64,000 nucleotides of DNA. It comes from Liolophura sinensis (taxonomy: Eukaryota > Mollusca > Polyplacophora > Chitonida > Chitonidae). The notes under the pieces were generated by a model. It was given only the letters and a program-made list of their open reading frames with translations, did no database searches and was not told where the DNA came from. Positions 51,601 to 64,000 of this stretch are shown here, one piece after another; position 1 is the stretch's first letter; each line of letters starts with the position of its first letter. The DNA lies in the NCBI RefSeq assembly GCF_032854445.1, contig NC_088295.1:68355058-68419057 (forward strand). The letters are read 5' to 3'. The position numbers were made by a program, and so were the translations under genes.

Positions 51601-52922
51601 TTTGGGCTACTGTATCTTGTCAGTGATAGTAATTAGTTTAAATTGGAAGGAGTTGACAAGTTTGAAAATGCTGAAAGAGATATTCATATACATTGTACGT
51701 ATGGAATATTTAGTGTTGGTGGTTTGTTTCTGGCATTCCCATGACCCTTGCTCCAGTCATATAAATGAAAAACTTTTGATTACAGCATTAACCACTGATT
51801 AAATAAATAAATACTGAAGAGGTTGTTGTTGTTGTACAGGAGAAGCAGGAGGCTTGGTGGGTGTATGTTGCTGACAGGAAGGCACACATGTTAATCACAG
51901 CCCCTGTACAGCTATGTAGTCTCAAAAGAGAAGAGGAAGTGAGTTGTCTTTATTTATGAATGTACTGATTATTTATTTGCCATTGGTTAGTAGTAGTAAT
52001 CAATTATTTTAAAGCTTTCAAATGCAAATTTCTTTGTTCCACTTTTTTGGCAAAAGTGGAAGGAAGGATATCAGATTGAGGATTCTGTGCTATATATATT
52101 CAAACTGCTTCAGATATTTTTGATTTTTATCAAATATTGCATGGGGGTTCACTTTGTAAATCCTTACATGAAGTTTGTAAATCAACCCAATTAGATGCTA
52201 AATTTTGCATATTTAGTGGTTTCTGGGATTCTGGCTGGTTGTTTGTTTCTGTGCACTATAAACTGTTTTAAATCTTGCATTGCAGACATGTTTATACATG
52301 ATGGGAATAATCATACATGTACCTGTATGTTCTGTTTGTCAGGTCAAGTTAAAGTTCTCTGCTCCTCCAAGACCTGGTATCTACCATTATTCTGTGATAA
52401 TGAGGTCGGATTCGTACCTGGATTTTGATCAGATGCAGAACATCAAGGTAATTGTTATATATAGTTTCATTATGGTACAGAGTAAGGAATAAGGCTGTAT
52501 GAATAATTCTAATGCAGAATTTTAAATTCTTTCTGGCTGTGCAAGACTTCTCTGTGTGTATGTGGAATTCAGAAATTTTGTCCTTGAATATGCACCAATC
52601 AAATTTGGGGAAAATTGTTCAACTCACTGTGAACTTGTCTGACAACTTCTTAAATTTCCTTTGATGTTACCTTCGCACCTAGCAAGATCCACTAACCAAG
52701 TGTAACTTTGTCAGAGTTTGTATATATATCTCCAAAGCTACATCTCCAAAAATTATTGGTCCAAATCATACTGATCTTCATCTTGTGTTCCAGCTCGATG
52801 TGAAGGAAGCAAAGATCGTGGAGGACCATCCGCAGTGGGAGTTGTCAGATGATGAGGAAAAAGAGCAGGAAGAGGAGAGCGAGGACTCGGACTACTCTAC
52901 AGAAGAGGAGGACTCTGAGTAA
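33677..52922 (+). CDS. SEC63: SEC63, ER translocation J-protein (755 aa)
   Basis: Nineteen coding exons: 33677-33800, 37685-37787, 39186-39300, 40255-40370, 40503-40564, 41274-41332, 41993-42043, 43075-43183, 43948-44042, 44754-44889, 45751-45843, 46852-46997, 47443-47590, 48212-48378, 49007-49180, 49897-50133, 51840-51938, 52343-52447, 52794-52922. They sum to 2268 nt, 755 residues, against 760 in human SEC63. The start (gccaacATGG) begins MAGMQFEYDEEGGTFFYFL, nearly identical to vertebrates. TM1 is about 14-35 (ending PATYYLWPR), TM2 about 78-96 (ending LAYKVSK), the J domain about 103-175 with HPD at 133-135, and TM3 about 192-212. The Sec63 domain follows, split by a Lys-rich and then acidic insert (exons 15-16), and the C-terminus is acidic. 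SEC63 recruits BiP to SEC61/SEC62 through its lumenal J domain. Introns hold SINEs, a MITE and a minisatellite; intron 1 is 3.9 kb. No coding defect seen. Confidence 0.97.
38732..38912. mobile_element. two abutting SINE fragments in opposite orientation
   Basis: A plus-oriented core and tail (38732 to about 38812, ending gtcaaataaatac) runs straight into a minus-oriented core fragment (about 38815-38912, cggcggccagcattatg onward). Neither keeps the tRNA head. SEC63 intron 2. Confidence 0.8.
39883..40066 (+). mobile_element. tRNA-derived SINE, 5'-truncated
   Basis: Begins inside the tRNA-like head just before box B (gagttcaagtccagc) and keeps the full core and the aataaaataaataaata tail. Well conserved, so relatively recent. 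SEC63 intron 3. Confidence 0.88.
40718..40957. repeat. 34-bp minisatellite, about seven copies
   Basis: Unit ctcatacggtctacaag, then tgcacaggtggtaggct, repeated head to tail with one- or two-base variants (tac/tgc, acgg/aagg/aggg). It lies in SEC63 intron 5. Confidence 0.95.
43590..43833 (+). mobile_element. tRNA-derived SINE with 13-bp target-site duplication
   Basis: Main-family copy with head (gaggtggttagcacgcca), diverged core and a caaataaataaa tail. The perfect duplication taatgttgtattg flanks it at 43577-43589 and 43834-43846. SEC63 intron 8. Confidence 0.92.
44319..44534. mobile_element. Tc1/mariner-like MITE with terminal inverted repeats
   Basis: 216 bp. The left end ccctaattcttcaacctt and the right end aaggttgaagaattacag are inverted repeats with two mismatches. 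TA dinucleotides flank both ends (44317-44318, 44535-44536). It has no coding capacity. Related copies lie at 30.5 kb and 59.3 kb. SEC63 intron 9. Confidence 0.8.
47920..48163 (+). mobile_element. tandem pair of diverged SINE cores (related subfamily)
   Basis: Two successive copies of a core recalling the main SINE (gtgggtaagttagtcagcaa, ttcctccacccataaaa, cgtcatataagtgg, ttggcgtttaacaac), the second starting near 48057 and more decayed. The wording cctccacccataaaa and gcgtttaacaac differs from the main family. SEC63 intron 13. A similar remnant (cattcctccacccataaacc) occurs near 49765. Confidence 0.6.
50253..50472 (+). mobile_element. tRNA-derived SINE, diverged
   Basis: Head ggccatgttggctcagtgaa, core gtggatggttgtggg and tail caaataaata, with deletions in the head. 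Flanks aaattgatgtagg and aaattaatgttagg look like an eroded target-site duplication. SEC63 intron 16. Confidence 0.85.
50990..51250 (-). mobile_element. tRNA-derived SINE, full length, 13-bp target-site duplication
   Basis: Complete minus-oriented copy running from the poly-(TTTA) tail to the tRNA 5' end (cactaagccacaaagtccc). The perfect duplication cttgaggaaagta flanks it at 50977-50989 and 51251-51263. SEC63 intron 16, opposite to the gene's orientation. Confidence 0.95.
51305..51440. repeat. short tandem repeat, about 2.3 copies of 58-60 bp
   Basis: cagggattcattgttcaatg followed by a T-run and agg(g/a)ttcattctttagtg, then repeated. SEC63 intron 16. Confidence 0.8.
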
Positions 52923-54544
52923 AGACAAGAGTAGCCTGAGGAGCAGTGGCCACCAGGAATGTTGTGAAAGCTATCTTGGAGGGCAGTTGGAACAGGGTGA
53001 GGCAACGACAGAAGGAACTGAAAACCCATTCTCCTTATGACAGAGTTCATATTCTGTGCTGGCACCTGGCAGGAAATTGAGGCAAATTTTTTTTTTTTTT
53101 TAAATTTTGCTCTGTTATCACCTGGTGTTCTGAAACCTGTGAAATGCAGTTACTCTATGGAACAGTTGAATGCCCCAGGCCTGATTAGTTGACTGGATTA
53201 CCGGTAGTAAGTAATCCCTTCTTAAGAGCACCGGTATTTTCTGTCCAAAGGAATTCTGCTAGTAGGAGAATGTGGAAGCAGGGAGGAGAACTCTAGAAGA
53301 CTCTACAAACAGAGTCCCTTCAAAGCAACAGGGAGAACTGGGAACAGGGTGCACCCCTCACAAGGGCATTGGGAATGAGGAAAATGCGAAACCTGTCAGA
53401 CCATGAATGTGTGTTATGCTATGTGGAAAAGCTTTGGCCACAATCAGATTTTGGCATATGCTTGTGGACAAGGGTATAATTTATCTTCACATGCATTTTG
53501 AATTTTAGAACCTTAAACGTGAAAGAGAAATGAAGATATATTTATTATTGCTCATGTTAATACTGATAAGTCCAAGTTTTGAGAAAGAGAATAATATGTC
53601 AATGTGTATATCATTTTATATAAAGCTATTCATAAAACTGGACATAAAACAGGATTTTTTTTTCTAAAAATTTAGAGCATTAATAAATTTTAATCCATGA
53701 AGTACATAATTATGTTAGACATAAGTAAATCTTACATTGTATTTTGTGCTGCCCAGCTTTGTAAGAGTTTCATTTTCATTTGATTGGATGAGATTTTCTA
53801 CCGCAGAGTGTTGCATGAAGACAGTGTTTATCTGATTTATGAGCATTTAAAGTAAAACAAATGTTTGTATTTTGAAGTACACTTATCAGCCAGCCTTGTG
53901 CTGTGTTTGAAATATGACCTACATTTTTTCCCATTTTGTGCATTTAAATGCCTGAAATGCCTTTTGGTCCTGAAAGTTCCATTAGGATATGGTAATACCT
54001 TGCAAACAAACCTAAAATACCTTGTGGAGATCAATAGATTTCACAGAATGGGGTAAAATGTGCAACTCAGTCATGGGCGAAATTTTGGGACATTTACTGT
54101 ATTTGGTAGTATACTGAGACATAATTCATGTGTAGGATGTTTTGGGTTTTCCACAATGGAAGAATCTGTCCAATCCAGTTCGTTATGTCTTGGAACCAGT
54201 TTGCTGATTTCCTCTATTTATTAACCAGTTGAAGCATGCTATGTAATACAAATTATACTCTAATGTGTTGTCATTTTACAGTCAAAACTGTTACTGTGTC
54301 AACTGTTTTGTTATATTTATGTAACTCTGTTTTCCTTAGTTGGTTCAATATCATTTTGAGTATTTACACTTGAATAGATGATTGTATGTACAAATTTGCA
54401 CACTTTTTAAGCAAGGTAAATAACTGTTTCAAAAAGAACTCCTACATTTAATTATTGGCGATCTGTTATCAAACCAGTCTAGTGTTGGCATATGTATATA
54501 GTATGTTTTCAGCCACTGATACTATTGTTATCGACAAAGCTTAT
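52923..54544 (+). other. SEC63 3' untranslated region and downstream
   Basis: No coding sequence beyond the TAA at 52920-52922. AATAAA at 53682-53687 is the first plausible polyadenylation signal. A second AATAAA-containing stretch lies near 56478, so a longer 3' end is possible. No other feature seen. Confidence 0.5.
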
Positions 54545-54780
54545 TTTGGTGGCTTAGTTGGTCAGCGCACTAGCGCAGCGTAATAACCCAGAGGCCTCTC
54601 ACCAATGCTGTCGCTGTGAGTTCAAGTCCAGCTCAAGTGGGAAGGTTTGCCAGCAACCTGCAGATTGGTAAAACACGTCAAATAAATAAATAAATCGCAC
54701 CATAATGCTGGCAGCCGTCGTATAATTGAAATATTCTTGAGTACGGTGTAAAACATCAATCAAATAAATAAATAAATAAA
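54545..54780 (+). mobile_element. tRNA-derived SINE with a duplicated tail inside it
   Basis: Good tRNA head (ggcttagttggtcagcgcac, gagttcaagtccag), then a jump to a tail-like segment (gtaaaacacgtcaaataaat, about 54667-54695), then core and normal tail again. It looks like a recombinant or template-switched copy. Confidence 0.85.
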
Positions 54781-56614
54781 TTTTTCTGGTGTGTTTAAAA
54801 TTTTGAATGGTGTTAACCTCATGATAAGTAAGGATTTGGGCACATGAAAAGCCTTATGAAATCTTCAAATGAATTTAAAATTTAGGAGTTAGATTCTTTA
54901 TTTTACATGGGCAGTGGTAAAGCACTTTTTAAGAAGTACCAATTCAACACAACATTATTGCGTGGGTATAAACGTCGCCATCCATTGCATTTTTAATTAC
55001 ATTTCTTCATACACATGTATAACAGTGAGAGCTTCCCACTTGTTTGTATATAGAAAGTTTTACAGTGTAGTTGAAACTCAACATTTACGATTGTCAGCTA
55101 TGTTAACAAGACATGTATTGATTATTTAGAGAAAAAACATGTGTATACTATTGGCATCATCTATTATTGTGAATCTTGAAGTTTGAGAGTGGAGAGACTA
55201 AAGACGCGAGCTTGAATGATTGATTATTAGCAACTGTTACAAAGGCATTATTCACAGATTTACTAAGAAGAAATCAAAATGGTGTCCAAGTCAGCTCTGA
55301 AATCAGCTCACATGTTTTGAGTTTCAGGGAAAATCAGTTTTTAGGCTCAGAATTTGAGAGCTGTTTGTTCCCTATTGGTGTATGTTATTGTTCATGTGAG
55401 GCTTATTATCCTTGTACATAGCCTTCAGCTTCCTTGTTATACTTAAGTTGAGATAGTGTAGTTTGGCTGCTTTGTTTCCTCTTGTTTCACGTTCGTGAAT
55501 AATACAGTATAGGAGTAGGCTCTATTATGCTTATTTGTAGGAAACACGCTTTTTGTATGTTTTGTGATGATGTGTTTTGAATACATGTCATGATGAAGAA
55601 TGTTTATATGGTATTTATATGAGTACAAGTTGCTTTTGGTTGTATCAGAATGTTAATGAAAGTTGTTGTGTGTTCTGATTGGCTGATTGGTATTCAGATC
55701 TACCAGTCACATCTCTGATGTTTATACGTGTCTTTACAAGGTTTGAAATCAAACTCTTTTTTTTTTCGCCATAGTTAAGAAGACAAAATGAAAGAAAAAC
55801 AGAAAGTCCTGTTTCATGCAACTTGAGAAATATAATAGGCAACTTTTCTTGACAATTTTTTGATCAGGTCTCATTGTATTTCGGAGGCACAAATGACACT
55901 GGTTTCCTCGACAAACTTCACAAACACTCAAATTTTTCCCTTGTGCTCTAAGTAACTTGTTGTGAGTCTTTTTTTAGATGCCCATGTTAGAGCCTGTGTA
56001 GTTAAAAATAATTGCCTCACATTTGTCACATTGTACTTTTTTTTTTTTTTTGGCCTTCAGCAAACAGATTTCTAACCAGAAGCTTTCCTTTTGTATAGAA
56101 CTATTTCGTATATGAAATGAAAGGGGCAACATTTGACTTCAAGGAAAGTTCACAAAATTTCTAACAGTTAAGATTTTTTTTCCTTCAGTTTTTATCAAGA
56201 CAGTAGTACCAATAACTATATGATCAGTCACTGTTACACAAGTTCAGCAAGAAATGTGGATAGAGAAATATTTGCTTTTTTGTGATCAGGAATATATAGA
56301 CACTTTAACTTACTTCCTGGCTGTATACGTATAGATGACTGGAAGCAAATTCTTTTTGTTATTCATGTGCAATTTCATCTGTTGTGGGTGGCTTTGACTC
56401 TGGCATAAAATTGGGACATTATGGTAAATTTGAGACATGGCATCATTGTTTAGAATGTTCTCATGATACATGTTAAAAAATAAAATAATTTATAACAAAT
56501 ATATGTATACTTTTTTATTTCATAGGTGTGAAAAACTGAACTCAAGAACTACTTTCCCAGTTGATAACATAAAAATCGTTGGATCACATAACCATAATCT
56601 TTTGCATCAACATA
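54781..56614. other. no gene recognised
   Basis: AT-rich sequence with several T-runs and no protein family. It may belong to a long SEC63 3' end, since an AATAAA lies near 56478. Confidence 0.45.
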
Positions 56615-56808
56615 TTTATTTATTTATTTGATTGGTGTTTTATGCCATACTCAAGAATATTTCACTTCTACAACAGCAGCCAACATTATGGCTGGAGGAA
56701 ACCAGGCAGAGCCCGAGGGGAACCCACAACCATCCGCAGGTTGCTTCCAGACCTTCCCACTTAGGAAGCCAGCATGAGATGGCCCTGAACTCACAGCCAC
56801 CACATACG
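56615..56808 (-). mobile_element. tRNA-derived SINE, head-truncated
   Basis: Main-family tail and core (gattggtgttttatgccata onward). The head ends in ctgaactcacagcc without box A. The 8-bp flank tcaacata occurs at 56607-56614 and 56809-56816. Confidence 0.88.
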
Positions 56809-57264
56809 TCAACATAAGTATGTTGTCTCTGGATCATGCTTGGCCATTCTTGTCTATGTTTCATCTCACAAATCAGAGAATAAAGGCGTTCCTGTTGAAA
56901 TTAAAAAATTGCTGAAAATCTTTGATGAAAAAAAAATCTTTTAATAAGATGGGAGTAAATTAAAATCTTCTCCTTGACCAATGAGAGGTTTCATACATGT
57001 ATTACCTAGGATTCTCTAATCTTGGCACACAGTGTTTTCTGTTTTATTGCTTCGTTACAAGCCTACAAAGAAAGACTATTTGTCTGGGTGCAACATTATC
57101 CCTACCCACCACTGTCAGACACCCTTCCATATTGACTGCTCTTTCCATTGCCTGCATCAAGAAGTTTGTCCGGTATGGTAATCTCCCCTCGTTGTCTGTT
57201 GCCTTTTATATGAAAGCATTTCCAAGCTCATTTTTAAGCAGTGCAGACAATATTGCTCTTTTGT

Positions 57265-58090
57265 GTTTGAAACTACCAATGCTCAATCCCTTACCACACT
57301 GTCACCAATGCTGTCTCATGTTAGAAACTACCAATGCTCAATCCTTTACCACACTGTCACCAATGCTGTCTCATGTTAGAAACTACCAATGCTCAATCCC
57401 TAACCACAATGTCACCACTGTTGTCTCATGTTAGAATCTACCAATGCTCAATCCTTTACCACACTGTCACCAATGCTGTCTCATGTTAGAAACTACCAAT
57501 GCTCAATCCCTAACCACAATGTCACCACTGTTGTCTCATGTTAGAAACTACCAATGCTCAATCCCTAACCACAATGTCACCACTGTTGTCTCGTGTTAGA
57601 AACTACCAATGCTCAATCCTTTACCACACTGTCACCAATGCTGTCTCATGTTAGAAACTACCAATGCTCAATCCCTAACCACAATGTCACCACTGTTGTC
57701 TCATGTTAGAAACTACCAATGCTCAATCCCTAACCACAATGTCACCACTGTTGTCTCGTGTTAGAAACTACCAATGCTCAATCCCTAACCACAATGTCAC
57801 CACTGTTGTCTCATGTTAGAAACTACCAATGCTCAATCCTTTACCACACTGTCACCAATGCTGTCTCATGTTAGAAACTACCAATGCTCAATCCCTAACC
57901 ACAATGTCACCACTGTTGTCTCGTGTTAGAAACTGCCAATGCTCAATCCCTAACCACAATGTCACCACTGGTGTCTTGTGTTAGAAAATACCAGTGCTCA
58001 ATCTCTTACCACATTGTCACCAATGGTGTCTCATGTTATAAACTGCCAATGCTCAATCTCTTACCACACTGTCACCAATGGTGTCCAGAA
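57265..58090. repeat. 55-bp minisatellite with two alternating unit types, about 15 copies
   Basis: Unit core aactaccaatgctcaatcc, then either tttaccacactgtcaccaat or ctaaccacaatgtcaccact, then gctgtctcatgttag or gttgtctcatgttag. The two types are interspersed in a partly repeated order. The 55-base period is not a multiple of three, so the open frames crossing it are not protein repeats. The right end (58000-58090) is more diverged. Confidence 0.95.
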
Positions 58091-59325
58091 ACCATAAAAT
58101 CCTCAAACAGTTCTTGTAACACTGTTGTCTCCTGTTGGAAATCATCCATTGCTCATCCAGAAACAATTTTACAACATTGTCTTCTTTTGGAAACCATTTT
58201 GGAGTACTCATCCTCAGACAGTACTATTGTGTCTTTACACCTACATGTATTTTACCATATCAGATGTTGAAGCTGCACAAGTTAGTTATGTGCTTTAACT
58301 CTGTACTCAAACAGTTTTCCACCTTTATGATTGCTCTCAAATTTATGGACGGAGACAACCAGAGTGCCTGAAGTAAACCTTCAAACAGTTATGCAACGTA
58401 AATGAAATTAAATCTTTTCAACAACGACAATGACAAATCACTATTTAGGTGTATTAATTTATTTTTCATAAATGTAAGTGGATGGGGTGAACTTTGCTTT
58501 CTTGTCAAGAACACAGGATTTTAATTTAAGGCAAGTTTGCAGAGCGTCACAATACATGAAGATTTGATCTCACTGTCATGTACTGACAGAGCCACAAACA
58601 TCAAGATGATTTGATTATATGTTGGTGTAGAAGAATTCTTCAGCAATCTTTCCAATGACAATTACTGTGGAAGGCAAGCAATGGATGCTGTCTGTGATGC
58701 CAAGGATTTTCCAACAAACAGAATAGGACTAAGGTAAAAATGGCATCACCCCAAAGTTTGTTCAAGGGCTATTCCAGTTTGTCCAGTTCAAAATTACTCA
58801 AATGTGTTTTTGTATGATGCAGATACAGTTGAAACTGTTGACAAGGACTCATAAACTACACAAAACCGTTAGCATCATGCAAAATATTATTAAAAGTTGA
58901 TGTGAAGATAAAGGTGATAGCAGTATCAAACTACTTGAACCATTCAAGAATCCTTGCACAAATTTCACAAATCCATATTCTACACTTGCTAAAGATCAAA
59001 ACAATCAAAAGTGGTCAAATTTAACGCATATTTCATAATGAAACTCTTCAGTTGTTAAAAGTACAAAACCTTCAGCACAAGACCTCATCTGTGAGTATTA
59101 AAACCAATGCCCTTTATTAGGCACGTGACACTGATTGCGACTTTAAAAGCAGTCAAAGCAGTGAGAGATGGATATGATTTTGCTTTTAGAAAAATGAGCC
59201 ACGAAGGCTCTGCCACCACCCAAGATAAAATAAAGAGGTCTTCCAGCATCACTTAACCACATCATGCACGTAACAGATCTGACCGACACAAACACACGAA
59301 AGAAAACAAAAACACCAGACACTTT

Positions 59326-59876
59326 CGTAATTCCTCAATCTTTCTGCACGGCAAGACTAACAATCAAAACAATTTATGCACCTTTTAACTTTATAATTTG
59401 AAGACCAATTGATTAATTTAAGTGCTTCAGAAAAATTATAATTGTATCCATCTACACATCTTGCATACATGCAAAAATGGTCAAGAATTTTACAGTAGCA
59501 CATGCACCTTTTTAACTTTATAATTTGAAGACCAATTGATTAATTTAAGTGCTTCAGAAAAATTATAATTGTATCCATCTACACATCTTGCATACATACA
59601 AAAAGGGTCAAGAATTTTACAGTAGCACATGCACCTTTTTAACTTTATAATTTGAAGACCAATTGATTAATTTAAGTGCTTCAGAAAAATTATAATTGTA
59701 TCCATCTACACATCTTGCATACATACAAAAAGGGTCAAGAATTTTACAGTAGCACATGCACCTTTTTAACTTTATAATTTGAAGACCAATTGATTAATTT
59801 AAGTGCTTCAGAAAAATTATAATTGTATCCATATACACATCTTGCATACATGCAAAAATGGTCAAGAATTTTACAG
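59326..59876. mobile_element. MITE with internal 127-bp unit amplified fourfold
   Basis: The left end (gtaattcctcaatctttctg) and right end (ggtcaagaattttacag) match the termini of the 44.3-kb MITE. Inside, the block starting atgcacctttttaactttat recurs at 59375, 59502, 59629 and 59756 with a period of 127 and very few differences. TA follows the right end. Confidence 0.8.
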
Positions 59877-60117
59877 TAGTACCAATATTTTCATCACACC
59901 ATTAAATCTTTGTCTGCAGTGAACTCTTCTCCATATAAAAGAAACTTCTTCAGAGTCCCAAATATGTCACATGCATTTCCGATAATTATAGATAGTGGAA
60001 TGAAGATTCCCATATTAATGAGGAGTCATGATCAGACACTGACTTGGGTGTCAATAAATATACAAGACTTACACAGACTCTGTACAAGGAATCATAATCA
60101 GTCTAGCTACATGTGCA

Positions 60118-60143
60118 TACATATATATATATATATATATATT
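60118..60143. repeat. (TA)n microsatellite
   Basis: Eleven or so AT repeats, 30 bases downstream (in transcript sense) of the TRAPPC3 stop codon. Confidence 0.9.
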
Positions 60144-60171
60144 ATACATACAAGATTAACACAATGAACAA

Positions 60172-63651
<3,480 letters not shown>

Positions 63652-64000
63652 TTAGTCCATCCACATGGACTCAGTGTGCTATTTTAAAATTCTGACATTC
63701 ATTGTAACACTGAGTCCATCCCTGCCTCTCAATGAAATCAACTCACATTTCCAAACTTCAACATGACGGAATCTGTCTAAATGAGGTCCGCGCTGACAGC
63801 ATCATTTTTATGCCTGCTTGGGTTGAATTAAGATTAAAGTCATGCATGCAGACGGCAAATATAATAGTTTTCTGAAGAATTTCAATGTCAAAGCTAACTT
63901 ATATTTCACACCAGAGAGGTAGGTCACATGACACTTCAAAATGGCTGTCCCTGGCATGGTGTTCTGTACTGCCAAAGTTCATGCAGTCATTGTTACTACA

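Larger units (their letters stand above)
58450..60171 (-). other. presumed TRAPPC3 3' untranslated region
   Basis: Follows the TRAPPC3 stop on the minus strand. A minus-strand AATAAA lies near 58460. It contains the amplified MITE at 59.3-59.9 kb and a (TA)n run at 60118-60143. The extent of the transcript is inferred. Confidence 0.4.

Noticed and set aside
56997-57434. 145-codon plus-strand frame with repeats
   Set aside because: The repeat period is 55 bases, not a multiple of three, so the frame crosses a DNA minisatellite rather than a protein repeat.
63747-63764. Six-codon first exon for TRAPPC3 (MLKFGN)
   Set aside because: The phase fits and a GTGAGT donor follows, but it resembles no known BET3 N-terminus and is too short to trust.

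Overview
The window is animal nuclear DNA, AT-rich, with spliced genes and many retroposons. The repeated tRNA-derived SINE, whose core reads gtgttttacgccgta on one strand, is of a kind I associate with molluscs. With the protein sequences this points to a lophotrochozoan, most likely a gastropod or bivalve. That assignment is inference, not a database match.

Layout. 1-5.4 kb: broken 3' part of a BEL/Pao LTR retroelement running off the left edge, followed by a 79-bp tandem array (5.4-6.9 kb) split by a composite, partly inverted tRNA-derived SINE. 6.9-9.7 kb: no gene recognised, one SINE. 9.7-12.6 kb: decayed jockey-superfamily LINE on the minus strand. 13.2-21.9 kb: minus-strand death-effector-domain (DED) gene with a noncoding first exon, a TATA-like box and two mutually compatible 3' ends. 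These give a 211-residue DED protein or a 458-residue DED/helical/death-fold protein. 21.9-27.5 kb: no gene seen. 27.6-32.0 kb: minus-strand five-exon gene for a conserved protein of unknown function (264 residues). 33.5-33.7 kb: compact divergent promoter shared with the next gene. 33.7-52.9 kb: complete SEC63 orthologue, 19 coding exons, 755 residues, plus strand. 53-60 kb: SEC63 3' region, SINEs, a 55-bp higher-order minisatellite and a MITE with an internally amplified 127-bp unit. 60.2-63.5 kb and beyond: TRAPPC3 (BET3) on the minus strand, convergent with SEC63, with a one-base deletion in a conserved exon.

SEC63 (ER translocation and J-protein) and TRAPPC3 (ER-Golgi vesicle tethering) both belong to the secretory pathway, but adjacency in an animal genome does not by itself imply co-regulation. 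The DED gene most likely acts in death-fold signalling. All exon boundaries were read by eye from GT/AG sites, reading-frame phase and remembered family sequences. No alignment was run.
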